64,000 nt of DNA from an uncultured Lachnospiraceae bacterium. GTDB taxonomy: Bacteria > Bacillota > Clostridia > Lachnospirales > Lachnospiraceae. The notes under the pieces are model-generated. The model saw only the letters and a program-made list of their open reading frames with translations, searched no databases and was not told the DNA's origin. Shown here piece after piece: positions 32,912 to 41,604 of the stretch (the first letter of the stretch is position 1; every line of letters starts with the position of its first letter). Both the position numbers and the translations under genes were made by a program. The stretch spans positions 1 through 64,000 of the forward strand of contig CAMUAR010000001.1 in assembly GCA_947086895.1 (NCBI GenBank). Reading direction: 5' to 3'.

Positions 32912-34396
32912 TTATATATTTTCAATGTGTTCTTTTTTATTTTGTATATTATATCGAGCAGAAAAACGGTATGCTTGTTCAAAATTGTAAGCAGCACGGA
33001 TAATATCGCTCTCACCAAACGGTCTGCCAATAAGCTGCATTCCTATCGGCAGACCGTTTTGATCTAACCCGCACGGAACGCTTATCGCCGGAAGCCCCGC
33101 AAGATTTACCGCCACTGTATAAATATCTCCAAGATACATTTTTAAAGGGTCCTGCAAGCTTTCTCCAAGTTTTGGCGCAGTGGTCGGCGCAGTCGGTCCA
33201 AGCAAAATATCATAATTGGAAAAAGCATTTTCAAACTCCTTCTTTATAACTGCCCGAACTTTCAACGCCTTATTGTAGTATGCCTCATAATAACCGGAGC
33301 TTAATACAAATGTACCAACCATAATACGGCGTTTTGCCTCCTCGCCAAATCCCTCGCTTCTCGTTCGTTTATAAAGTTCACCAAGGTCTTTCTCCGGCGC
33401 GCGGTAACCGTACTTTACTCCATCATAACGCGACAAATTTGAACTTGCTTCCGCGCACGCTATCACATAATATGCGGGAATTGCATACTCTGCTGTCTTT
33501 TGTTTAAACTCCTCCACAACAGCCCCTTTTTCGCGCAATAGCTGCGCGGCAAAAAGAACAGAATCTCTGACATTTTTATCAAGCCCATCCGAAAAATAAT
33601 CTGCAGGAATCCCTATTTTCATTCCCTTTATCCCATTTTTTATCGCTTCTTGATAATGGTACTGTCTCTGCGGCGCGCTTGTCGAGTCTCTATTATCGTT
33701 CCCTGAAATTACTTCCAGCACAGCCGCACAGTCCGATACATTCCGCGCAATCGGTCCGATCTGGTCAAGAGAGGAAGCGTAGGCGATAAGACCATACCGC
33801 GACACAACGCCGTAAGTTGGTTTGATCCCTGTAACACCGCAGTGCGCGCTTGGCTGCCGAACAGAACCTCCGGTATCCGAGCCTATTGCGGCATACGCCT
33901 CGCCTGCGGCAACCGCAGCGGCAGCACCGCCGGAAGACCCCCCTGGTATACGCGAGATATCCCATGGATTCTTTGTTGCTCCAAAATAAGAAGTTTCTGT
34001 TGTACTTCCCATTGCAAATTCATCCATATTTGCTTTGCCAATCAAAACAGCCCCCGCCTGCCAAAGCTTTTCCACAACCGCCGCGCTGTATGGCGGAACA
34101 AAGTTTTCTAATATTTTAGACGCGCATGTTGTTCTTACGCCCCTGGTGCAGATATTGTCTTTCACTGCAATCGGCACCCCGGCAATCGGCGAGGTATATT
34201 TTCCCGACCGAATCCCCTCCTGCACCTCGTCTGCCCGGACAAGAGCCTCTTCTTCCAGTACGGTAATATAACAATGATAAATTTTATCTTTTTCTTTTAT
34301 TGCGGCAAGCTGCGCCGCAACCGCCTCCCGAACAGAAACTTCGCCTTTTTTAATCCATCTGCCAAGTTCTATGGCGGCAAGATTTGTCAAATCCAT
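32912..34396 (-). CDS. gatA: Asp/Glu-tRNA amidotransferase subunit A
   Basis: A 494-residue amidase-signature enzyme that releases ammonia from glutamine and passes it to GatB. The catalytic triad is visible: Lys in PIAVKDN (about 79), cis-Ser in GGSSGGAAAAVA (about 154) and the nucleophile Ser in GSDTGGSVRQP (about 178). Length fits the family. Start follows AAAGGGG. The ten C-terminal residues are charged and asparagine-rich. Confidence 0.97.
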   Translation of the reverse strand: MDLTNLAAIELGRWIKKGEVSVREAVAAQLAAIKEKDKIYHCYITVLEEEALVRADEVQEGIRSGKYTSPIAGVPIAVKDNICTRGVRTTCASKILENFVPPYSAAVVEKLWQAGAVLIGKANMDEFAMGSTTETSYFGATKNPWDISRIPGGSSGGAAAAVAAGEAYAAIGSDTGGSVRQPSAHCGVTGIKPTYGVVSRYGLIAYASSLDQIGPIARNVSDCAAVLEVISGNDNRDSTSAPQRQYHYQEAIKNGIKGMKIGIPADYFSDGLDKNVRDSVLFAAQLLREKGAVVEEFKQKTAEYAIPAYYVIACAEASSNLSRYDGVKYGYRAPEKDLGELYKRTRSEGFGEEAKRRIMVGTFVLSSGYYEAYYNKALKVRAVIKKEFENAFSNYDILLGPTAPTTAPKLGESLQDPLKMYLGDIYTVAVNLAGLPAISVPCGLDQNGLPIGMQLIGRPFGESDIIRAAYNFEQAYRFSARYNIQNKKEHIENI

Positions 34397-34494
34397 ACCA
34401 ATCCCCTTTCCCGCGCTGTATGTTACACAATTATCTTATCGCAGAATATCTAATCCTGTTTTCTTTCCTCACTGTATATTGCATAGCCATTTTA

Positions 34495-34782
34495 TCACTG
34501 CACTGTCTTTGGCACTATAAAACAGCCGTCTTTTTTGACCGGCGCACTCGAAAGTAATTCTTTTCTGGAATCACCGTTTGTCACAATATCTTCCCGAAAT
34601 ACATTTACAGCCAAAAGTGCCTGAGATACAGGTTCTATATCGCTTGTATCAAGTTTATTCATCGTGTCAATATAGCCGAGAATTTTTGAAATGTCTTTTT
34701 TCGCCTTCTGTTTTTCTTCCTCGTTCAAAAACAGCTTTGCAAGTTTTGCTATATTATCTATTGTCTTATCTGAAATATCCAT
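34495..34782 (-). CDS. gatC: Asp/Glu-tRNA amidotransferase subunit C
   Basis: A 95-residue subunit that wraps around GatA and stabilises the complex: [16 protein letters not shown], the conserved [17 protein letters not shown] and the Arg-Glu-Asp segment FREDIV. Start 34782 follows GGGAG. It leads the gatC-gatA-gatB unit, with a 98 bp gap before gatA. Confidence 0.95.
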   Translation of the reverse strand: MDISDKTIDNIAKLAKLFLNEEEKQKAKKDISKILGYIDTMNKLDTSDIEPVSQALLAVNVFREDIVTNGDSRKELLSSAPVKKDGCFIVPKTVQ

Positions 34783-34830
34783 AATTATCTCCCATACCAA
34801 ATTTCCAACAATATAGATGCTTTTTTTCTT

Positions 34831-35040
34831 TTACTCTGGCAAATCCATATCTTCCCAAAATAGCTCGTCCAACGTCTTTTCCAAAACCTTACATATAGAA
34901 AGACACAGCCGGATTGTCGGGTTGTAATCTCCTTTTTCAATTTGATTGATTGTCTGTCTTGACACGCCGACCGCATCAGCAAGTCCCTGCTGCGACATAT
35001 CTTTTGCTGCCCGCGCGGATTTCATTTTCAGATTTTTCAT
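34831..35040 (-). CDS. Small XRE-type transcriptional regulator
   Basis: A 69-residue single helix-turn-helix protein with DMSQQGLADAVGVSRQTINQIEKGDYNPT, typical of short Firmicute regulators linked to small membrane proteins. Start ATG 35040 lacks a close ribosome site; GGAAAGGAGG lies about 45 bp upstream, so translation may be coupled to the preceding gene or start at TTG 35058. It probably autoregulates the pair with the membrane protein gene 82 bp upstream. Confidence 0.88.
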   Translation of the reverse strand: MKNLKMKSARAAKDMSQQGLADAVGVSRQTINQIEKGDYNPTIRLCLSICKVLEKTLDELFWEDMDLPE

Positions 35041-35122
35041 AAAATTCAACAGGCGCAAAAAGGGTTGTAATTATCCCAAACAGTGCCGTCCTCCTTTCCT
35101 ATTGACAAAAATTTTCTTTCGA

Positions 35123-35668
35123 TCAAACGTCCTCCTCTTCCTGTTCACAACGTCTGTTATATCTCAACTTAATATAAAAAGCTGTCATAACAACAGCTAA
35201 CATAATACAAGTGATTGGGTTTAAACAGGAAGAAGTCAATTTCCCGTCAGCAATAAGCGGCTCATGTTCTAAAATTATACGAACAACTCCAACGAAATTC
35301 ATCAGTTCAAGCGCCCCAAACGTCAATAAAAATACTTTGGTATTTTCATTCAGCGATATATAAGCATCTTTCCAGATACAGATAACTACAAATACAGTAA
35401 TAGAAATACAGATACCAAGCCAAAGTCCGGCAAACGACAGAAACATTTCTGTAAATTGTCCTTCCGCGAGCAAAAGGACAATTCCAATATACAGCAGCAG
35501 AACAAAATATGCCGTCTTATATGCCATCCCCTGCGCAATTTTTTGTCTTTCATCATAACGTTCTTTTAAACAGGACTTTTCTTTGTTGAGCCGCCGGATG
35601 ATGATCACAACAAAAAGACCAAACAAAAAACCACATAATACTCCAAGAATGTATGCTACATTTCCCAC
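35123..35668 (-). CDS. Multi-pass membrane protein paired with an XRE regulator
   Basis: A 181-residue protein with about five hydrophobic segments (residues 5-25, 48-70, 78-102, 118-138, 148-165) and an acidic tail (EQEEEDV). A central DERQK motif is common in this small-protein class. GTG start 35668 follows AAAGGAGG at 6 bases; a TTG 24 bp upstream would put the ribosome site inside the gene. A strong promoter precedes it. The function is unknown; such pairs are widespread in Clostridia. Confidence 0.75.
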   Translation of the reverse strand: MGNVAYILGVLCGFLFGLFVVIIIRRLNKEKSCLKERYDERQKIAQGMAYKTAYFVLLLYIGIVLLLAEGQFTEMFLSFAGLWLGICISITVFVVICIWKDAYISLNENTKVFLLTFGALELMNFVGVVRIILEHEPLIADGKLTSSCLNPITCIMLAVVMTAFYIKLRYNRRCEQEEEDV

Positions 35669-35737
35669 AAAACTCCTCCTTTTATCAGACAAGTATTGGT
35701 ATATTTTAACGAAAGGCTTTCTTACAAAGATATCTTA

Positions 35738-35766
35738 AGTATACATTCTTCTTTACATTTTGTCAA
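35738..35766 (-). promoter_or_regulatory. Promoter of the membrane protein/XRE pair
   Basis: Minus-strand TTGACA (35761-35766) and TATACT (35738-35743) with 17 bp spacing; the palindrome AAGATATCTT lies just downstream (35728-35737) and may be the operator of the XRE protein. Confidence 0.75.
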
Positions 35767-35833
35767 GTATATATTACATATAAATTCCAATATTTCCCTC
35801 TCTCACCATGTTCTTTATTGGTTCATATATTAT

Positions 35834-35950
35834 ACCATATCGTTCCGATATGGTTCTCTCCGAGGGATGCACACGATTCGCTTATGTATCTGTCCTCCTT
35901 TGGTCGGACGCGAATCGGCGCGGTAGAATATCTTTCGATATGGTTCTCTC
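35834..35950 (+). promoter_or_regulatory. Two-state structured leader of the DUF11 gene
   Basis: ACCATATCG (35834-35842) can pair with CGATATGGT at 35846-35854 (loop of 3) or with an identical copy at 35936-35944. The second choice would enclose an independent hairpin CGATTCGC/GCGAATCG (35874-35881 with 35910-35917). Both copies continue as TCTCTC. The mutually exclusive pairings look like a switch, though an operator pair is possible. The element ends about 100 bp before the start codon. Confidence 0.5.
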
Positions 35951-36056
35951 TGTGAAACGAATTGCTCTGCAAGAGTTATTAAAGCAATTTCAAAGATTGT
36001 TGTATTTTCGATATTGGTTTTCGCATAAATTTTTATTTCAAAGATTGGAGGCAATT

Positions 36057-36911
36057 ATGGCTACTTTTTATAATCAAGCTACACTTTCTTATAACGGCAA
36101 TACGACTACTTCAAATATTACTACCGGCGAACTGGTAGAAGTACTCTCCGCAAAAAAGCACGCGCTTCTTCCGGATTATGTCGCAGGCGATGCGGTTACC
36201 TATATTGTCACGGTGGTCAATTCCGGCACAGTGCCGTTTACCGACCTGACAATTACAGATGACTTAGGAAAATACGCTTTTGGCGGAACAGAAGTCACAC
36301 CGCTCACTTACGTAAATGGTTCAATAAAATACTACGTAAACGGCATACTTCAAGCTACTCCAACAGTGACCGCTGCGGATGACCTTGCAGTAACTGGAAT
36401 TTCTGTACCGGCAAACGGGAATGTCGCTATTGTTTATCAGGCGGCTGTAAACCAGTTTGCACCGCTTGCTACCGGAAGTATTATTTCCAACACAGCAACA
36501 GTATCTGGCACAAGTTTGACAAACAATCTTATTGCAACAGAACAAATTACCGCTGCGGATACTGCTATGCTTACCATCAGCAAATCCGTCTCTCCAACCA
36601 CAGTATCAGAAAATGGCCAGCTGACTTACACATTTGTTATTCAAAATAATGGAAATACACCTGCTACAGCGGCGGACAATGTTATTGTAACCGATACATT
36701 CAACCCGATTCTCGACCCGATTACTGTTACCTTTAACGGTACTGCATGGGCATCACCGACAAACTACACCTACGACGCCACAACCGGCGAATTTGCCAGC
36801 GTTGCCGGTCAAATTACAGTTCCTGCTGCCACTTACACGCGCGACGCTGCAACTGGCAGCCTGATTATCAATCCTGGAGTAAGTATTCTGACAATTACTG
36901 GAACAGTATAA
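36057..36911 (+). CDS. DUF11-repeat protein without signal peptide
   Basis: A 284-residue Thr/Ala/Val/Asn-rich beta protein. Two DUF11-type Ig-like repeats are visible: about residues 30-165 (VAGDAVTYIVTVVNSGTVPF) and about 180-284 (NGQLTYTFVIQNNGNTP). DUF11 proteins are usually secreted wall proteins, but this one starts MATFYNQATLSYNG after GGAGG with no signal peptide, membrane helix or sorting motif. It may belong to a spore coat or other non-Sec structure, which is inference. Monocistronic with a structured leader. Confidence 0.85.
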   Translation: MATFYNQATLSYNGNTTTSNITTGELVEVLSAKKHALLPDYVAGDAVTYIVTVVNSGTVPFTDLTITDDLGKYAFGGTEVTPLTYVNGSIKYYVNGILQATPTVTAADDLAVTGISVPANGNVAIVYQAAVNQFAPLATGSIISNTATVSGTSLTNNLIATEQITAADTAMLTISKSVSPTTVSENGQLTYTFVIQNNGNTPATAADNVIVTDTFNPILDPITVTFNGTAWASPTNYTYDATTGEFASVAGQITVPAATYTRDAATGSLIINPGVSILTITGTV

Positions 36912-36958
36912 AATAAAAGAAACATTTTATATGTAAAAGAAAGAAAAATATTTAAAAA

Positions 36959-37005
36959 CTTAGGGCGTGTCTGAAAACTTATTCGCGCCATCTGCGCGCC
37001 CTAAG
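36959..37005. repeat. Solo MITE end forming a hairpin
   Basis: CTTAGGGCG (36959-36967) pairs with CGCCCTAAG (36997-37005). The left part GCGTGTCTGAAAACTTATT is the same as the left end of the MITE at 10279, so this is an element remnant or shorter relative. Confidence 0.65.
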
Positions 37006-37100
37006 TCTTTATATAAAAATACTGCACAGCGGTATGAAAAAACGCTATAAAAATATAATGACCGCTCCGCAGCAAAAATACCAAATATATTTCAAGATAT

Positions 37101-37182
37101 AAAACAGGATGCTGCAAAACAATACTTTCCGCAACCAAGCCATCCATTGCAGAAATTTTACCATTATGCAGCATCCTGTTTT
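37101..37182. terminator. Long-stem terminator between DUF11 gene and accA
   Basis: AAAACAGGATGCTGCA (37101-37116) and its exact complement (37167-37182) form a 16 bp stem with a 50-base loop and A/T runs at both ends. It ends the fab/acc operon and the convergent DUF11 gene. Confidence 0.85.
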
Positions 37183-37215
37183 CCCTGTTAAAAAAATACG
37201 GATAAAATTTTTCTT

Positions 37216-38118
37216 TTAAAATTTTCGAAATCTCTGGTATCTCTCCTCAACGATCTGTGTTGGGGTTTTTCCATGATAGATCCGCAGAAATTCCAAAATT
37301 CCGGCGCGCAGTTCATCCGCAAGCAGCTGCATATTGTCCCTTGTCAAAACAGAAGAACGCTCCTGCTCTGTATTTTCTTGCTCTGTATCTGATTTGTACT
37401 CTTCAAGCTGCGCCGCTGCTTCCGTCTCCTCATCGGTAAGGGAAATTTCCGATTCTTCCCTCTCAATATTTTCCGCAAACACACGTTCCACCATACACAA
37501 ATTCTTTAAATCGCCCGCCGTAATTTTCATTACCTCAGCCGCCTCGTCCGCGCGCTTGCCATCCTTCCATAAAATCGATGCAAAACCTTCCGGCGACAAA
37601 ATCGAATACGTTGCATTCTCCAGCATCCATACTTCATTTGCAACCGCAAGAGCAAGCGCACCGCCGCTTCCGCCCTCGCCAATCAAAATCGAAAGTACTG
37701 GGACTTTCAGCGCGGACATTTCATAAAGATTGCGCGCAATCGCTTCCCCCTGCCCGCGCTCTTCGGCCTCCATACCGCAGAACGCCCCCGGCGTATCCAC
37801 AAAACATACGATCGGACGTCCAAACTTCTCCGCCTGCTTCATCAGGCGTAAAGCTTTGCGGTATCCTTCTGGATTTGGCATCCCGAAATTGCGCTTTAGA
37901 TTCTGCTTCATTGTGCGCCCTTTTTGTTCACCAATCACAGTCACCATAATTCCATCAATCTGCGCAATTCCTCCGACAATCGCGCCGTCATCCCGACAGG
38001 CGCGGTCTCCGTGAAGCTCCATAAATCGATCAAATATCCCGCTGATATAATCAATGCTTGTCGGGCGCTCGCCGCCGCGCGCTCGCTTCACCCGCTCCCA
38101 TGCTGTCAAATCCTCCAT
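37216..38118 (-). CDS. accA: Acetyl-CoA carboxylase carboxyltransferase subunit alpha
   Basis: A 300-residue crotonase-fold subunit that with AccD transfers the carboxyl group from carboxybiotin to acetyl-CoA. Blocks seen: [41 protein letters not shown] and [15 protein letters not shown]. Start 38118 follows GGGG at 6 bases. An acidic insert (about 218-250) precedes the C-terminal helix. It is the last gene of the fab/acc operon, 145 bp after accD. Confidence 0.96.
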   Translation of the reverse strand: MEDLTAWERVKRARGGERPTSIDYISGIFDRFMELHGDRACRDDGAIVGGIAQIDGIMVTVIGEQKGRTMKQNLKRNFGMPNPEGYRKALRLMKQAEKFGRPIVCFVDTPGAFCGMEAEERGQGEAIARNLYEMSALKVPVLSILIGEGGSGGALALAVANEVWMLENATYSILSPEGFASILWKDGKRADEAAEVMKITAGDLKNLCMVERVFAENIEREESEISLTDEETEAAAQLEEYKSDTEQENTEQERSSVLTRDNMQLLADELRAGILEFLRIYHGKTPTQIVEERYQRFRKF

Positions 38119-38263
38119 AATAATCCCCATTCCGCATAGAATTCCGTTTAATCCTTATCGCAAACCAGCTTATAATCTCACTGAAAATCAAGCAGGAAAA
38201 GGATTTTTTCTGCGCTTTCCCCGCCGCGTTAAAAACAAAAACTTTCACTGTAAAAAATAAAGT

Positions 38264-39178
38264 TTAATCAATCTCAACCGCTTTTTGTGCTGCGCCGCTG
38301 TTATGCTGTCTGGTAGTATACATTTCCTGCGGCTTAACACCGCCGTTTGCCTCAATTAGAAAAGACAGAGTTTTTCTTAAACGATCCCTTCGCACAATTT
38401 TATCAACAAAACCATGTTCCAACAAAAATTCTGCTCTCTGAAATCCATCCGGCAATTTCTGTCCAATCGTCTGCTCAATCACGCGAGGTCCTGCAAAACC
38501 AATCAGCGCCCCTGGTTCGGCAAGAATTGTATCACCAAGCATTGCAAAGCTCGCCACAACGCCGCCGGTCGTCGGATCTGTAAGTACCGACAGATAATAA
38601 AGCCCCGCGTCCGAATGCCGCTTTAACGCCCCGGCAGTCTTTGCCATCTGCATCAGAGACACAATGCCTTCCTGCATCCTTGCGCCGCCAGAACAGCAAA
38701 AAATCACAACAGGAAGCCTCTCTCTTGTCGCGCGCTCAATCATGCGCGTCAATTTTTCCCCGACGATCTCCCCCATACTGCCCATCATAAACGACGACGC
38801 CATCACGCCCATCGCAGCGGGCATTCCGTCAATGCGCACAAAACCTGTAACAACCGCCTCGTCCACCCCTGTAATTTCGCGCATTCGCTCCAGCTTTTCT
38901 AAATAACCTGGAAATCTCAAAGGGTCTGAAACCGGAAGTCCTGTATCCCACTCGGTAAAACTGCCTTTATCCGCCACCATGCTGATTCGCGCTCTTGGCG
39001 GAACGCGGAAATAGCTCTGACAGTTCGGACAGATATGGTAATTGGCTACAATATCTTCCGAGTAGATAATCTCTCCGCATTTCTCGCATTTCCAGAAAAG
39101 ACCGTCCGGCACCTGCGGTTCTGCAAATGCGTCCGCCATATAGTCGTTCTGCCCGGTTCTTTTATTTTTTTCACCCAA
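38264..39178 (-). CDS. accD: Acetyl-CoA carboxylase carboxyltransferase subunit beta
   Basis: A 304-residue partner of AccA. The N-terminal zinc ribbon is complete (CEKC ... CPNC, residues 31-53), followed by the carboxyltransferase core with SSFMMGSMGEIVGEK, CCSGGARMQEG and LTDPTTGGV. TTG start 39178 follows AAAGGAGGG at 7 bases; an internal ATG at codon 14 is less well supported. 15 bp after accC. Confidence 0.96.
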   Translation of the reverse strand: MGEKNKRTGQNDYMADAFAEPQVPDGLFWKCEKCGEIIYSEDIVANYHICPNCQSYFRVPPRARISMVADKGSFTEWDTGLPVSDPLRFPGYLEKLERMREITGVDEAVVTGFVRIDGMPAAMGVMASSFMMGSMGEIVGEKLTRMIERATRERLPVVIFCCSGGARMQEGIVSLMQMAKTAGALKRHSDAGLYYLSVLTDPTTGGVVASFAMLGDTILAEPGALIGFAGPRVIEQTIGQKLPDGFQRAEFLLEHGFVDKIVRRDRLRKTLSFLIEANGGVKPQEMYTTRQHNSGAAQKAVEID

Positions 39179-39193
39179 CCCACATCCCTCCTT

Positions 39194-40546
39194 TTAATCC
39201 TCCTTACGGGCAAGCACTTCCTCCACAAAACCAGTATCAATACATCCCGCCGCAAATTCCGGCTCCGCAAGCAATCTCTTTTGAAAATCTCGGTTTGTCT
39301 GTATTCCTGTGATTTCAAGTTCCGCAAGCGCCCCTTCCATCTTTGCGATCGCTTCCTTGCGGTCACGTCCATAAGTCATAATTTTCGCCGCCAGAGAATC
39401 ATACATAGACGGCATTGTATAACCGGCATAAAGAGCCGTGTCAATGCGCACACCATTTCCGCCTGGAAGCTGAATGCTCTGAATTTTTCCCGGCGACGGA
39501 AGAAAATTTCGCTCTGGACATTCCGCATTGATCCGGCATTCGAGCGCATGTCCCCGCAGCACAATATCCTCCTGGCTCACACAAAGCTGCTCTCCTGCCG
39601 CAAGGCGAAGCTGCTCTTTTACGAGGTCAAGCCCCGTCACAAGTTCTGTCACGCCGTGCTCCACCTGAATGCGTGTGTTCATCTCAATAAAATAATAATT
39701 TTTATCGCGGTCCAAAAGAAACTCGATGGTTCCCGCATTGTGATAACCTGCGGCTTTTGCGGCGCGCACTGCCACATCGCCCATCTCGCGCCGCAGTGTA
39801 TCGCCAAGCGCCGCCGACGGCGATTCCTCGATCATTTTTTGATGCCTGCGCTGGACGGAGCAGTCACGCTCCCCAAGATGTACAACATTGCCGTAATTGT
39901 CCGCTAAAATTTGGAACTCTATATGCCGCGCATGCTCAATATATTTTTCAATGTACATGGAATCATCGCCAAATGCATTTTTTGCTTCCTGACTTGCCGT
40001 CTCAAACAAATGAACAAATTCTTCCGGCGCGCGCACAATGCGCATTCCCTTGCCGCCGCCGCCTGCGCTCGCCTTAATAATAACTGGATATCCAAAAGAA
40101 TCCGCAAGTTTTTTTCCAGGTTCCGCGTCAAAGATCGGCTGCGTTGTTCCAGGTACAACAGGAACCCCCGCCGCCGCCATGGTATTCCGCGCCGCCGACT
40201 TATCGCCCATACGGTCGATAATATCTCCCTCTGGACCCACAAACGTAATATTACATCTTTTGCACAAATTCGCAAATTTGCTGTTTTCTGACAAAAAACC
40301 AAAACCGGGATGAATCGCATCGGCGCCCGACGCTACCGTCGCGCATAAAATCCGTTCCATCTTTAAATAGCTTTCCCTTGCAGGCGCGTCCCCGATACAG
40401 ACCGCCTCATCTGCAAGTTTTACGTGCAGAGCGTCTTTGTCCGCCTTAGAATAAACCGCCACTGTTGCAATTCCAAGCTCACGGCAGGCGCGGATAATGC
40501 GAACTGCAATCTCACCGCGGTTCGCAATCAATAGTTTTTTTATCAT
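39194..40546 (-). CDS. accC: Biotin carboxylase
   Basis: A 450-residue ATP-grasp enzyme that carboxylates biotin on AccB. Blocks: KKLLIANRGEIAVRIIRAC at the start, HPGFGFLSEN, the glycine loop KASAGGGGKGMRIV (about 159-172) and EMNTRIQVEHGVTE (about 288-301). Start 40546 follows GAGGAAAC. Between fabZ and accD in the operon. Confidence 0.97.
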   Translation of the reverse strand: MIKKLLIANRGEIAVRIIRACRELGIATVAVYSKADKDALHVKLADEAVCIGDAPARESYLKMERILCATVASGADAIHPGFGFLSENSKFANLCKRCNITFVGPEGDIIDRMGDKSAARNTMAAAGVPVVPGTTQPIFDAEPGKKLADSFGYPVIIKASAGGGGKGMRIVRAPEEFVHLFETASQEAKNAFGDDSMYIEKYIEHARHIEFQILADNYGNVVHLGERDCSVQRRHQKMIEESPSAALGDTLRREMGDVAVRAAKAAGYHNAGTIEFLLDRDKNYYFIEMNTRIQVEHGVTELVTGLDLVKEQLRLAAGEQLCVSQEDIVLRGHALECRINAECPERNFLPSPGKIQSIQLPGGNGVRIDTALYAGYTMPSMYDSLAAKIMTYGRDRKEAIAKMEGALAELEITGIQTNRDFQKRLLAEPEFAAGCIDTGFVEEVLARKED

Positions 40547-40568
40547 TTTGTTTCCTCTTTCCAGGCTT

Positions 40569-40991
40569 TCAGCCAATCATAAAGGAAATCTCGCCCTCTG
40601 CAAAAACCTTGTCTTTGTCGTAGGCTTTCGCCATGCCAATTCCGAGCGGCCCCTTGCGCTTTGTAATCTCGACATCGAGAGTCAAAACATCACCAGGTAC
40701 TACTTTATTCCGAAAGCGCACCCGATTGATTCCTCCAAAATAAACTTTTTTTCCTTTGTTCTCAGGAAGTGAAAGGCAGATTACCGCGCCGACCTGCGCG
40801 AGCGCCTCCACCACCAAAACTCCTGGCATCACTGGTTCCCCCGGAAAATGCCCGACAAAATAAGGCTCGTTCATACTAACACACTTTTTTCCCACTGCAT
40901 GTTTGCCTGGCTCCAGTTCCTCGATCTGGTCAACGAGCAAAAACGGAGGCCGATGAGGTATAATTTCCATAATCTCCTTGCTTGATAACAT
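40569..40991 (-). CDS. fabZ: 3-hydroxyacyl-ACP dehydratase FabZ
   Basis: A 140-residue hot-dog dehydratase removing water from 3-hydroxyacyl-ACP. The active-site His and Glu lie in VGHFPGEPVMPGVLVVEALAQ (written here in family form; residues about 47-67). IIPHRPPFLLVD opens the protein. Start follows GGGAGAG. Placed between accB and accC, an ordinary clostridial order. Confidence 0.97.
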   Translation of the reverse strand: MLSSKEIMEIIPHRPPFLLVDQIEELEPGKHAVGKKCVSMNEPYFVGHFPGEPVMPGVLVVEALAQVGAVICLSLPENKGKKVYFGGINRVRFRNKVVPGDVLTLDVEITKRKGPLGIGMAKAYDKDKVFAEGEISFMIG

Positions 40992-41055
40992 TACTTCTCT
41001 CCCTTAATTCCTTCTAAGTTTTTTATAAATTTTTGTCTGCCGTTAGACCAGTGTG

Positions 41056-41535
41056 CTAGTTTGTCTTTACTTTTACAAGCTCCTGCTCAAAACCGACCAT
41101 CTCCTTGTTTTTTACAAGGATTTCTTCAACAATACCATCCAGCGGCGATTCAATCTCATTCATCAGTTTCATCGCTTCGACAATGCCGATCACCTGTCCT
41201 TTTTTCACCGTGTCTCCGACGCTGATGTACGGCTCTGCCCCCTCGCTTGGAGCTTCATAAAAAGTGCCGACCATCGGAGATGTAATATATTCCCCATCTG
41301 CTGCTTCTTTTTCAGCAGCCGCTTTCTCCAGCGGAACATACATCCCGCCGTTTTGAATGCCAGCATCTCCCGATGTCTGCACAATAACTTCTCTCGCCGC
41401 TTTCACTGCGCGGAACGTTTCCAATGCCGCGCCGCCTTCTTTCCCCTCGTCATCTGCCCGCACAGTAAATTCTATCTCGGTCAGTTCGGAATCGGAAACC
41501 GCCTTGATCAATGTTAAAATATCTTCTATTTTCAT
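41056..41535 (-). CDS. accB: Biotin carboxyl carrier protein
   Basis: A 159-residue carrier. The biotinylated lysine is in VEAMKLMNE near residue 124, within a C-terminal biotinyl domain (about 82-158). The first 65 residues match the AccB N-terminal domain, followed by an Ala/Glu-rich linker (65-82). It carries carboxybiotin between AccC and AccA/D. Start 41535 follows GTGAGGG. Confidence 0.97.
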   Translation of the reverse strand: MKIEDILTLIKAVSDSELTEIEFTVRADDEGKEGGAALETFRAVKAAREVIVQTSGDAGIQNGGMYVPLEKAAAEKEAADGEYITSPMVGTFYEAPSEGAEPYISVGDTVKKGQVIGIVEAMKLMNEIESPLDGIVEEILVKNKEMVGFEQELVKVKTN

Positions 41536-41604
41536 TTAAAAACCCTCACCGATCGAAATTTATACTGCAAATCCGCAATAAAATATAATTGCGGCAGCAG
41601 CAAA

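Noticed and set aside
39035-39907. Long plus-strand open frame of about 290 codons
   Set aside because: Antisense to accD and accC; an artefact of codon bias in those genes.
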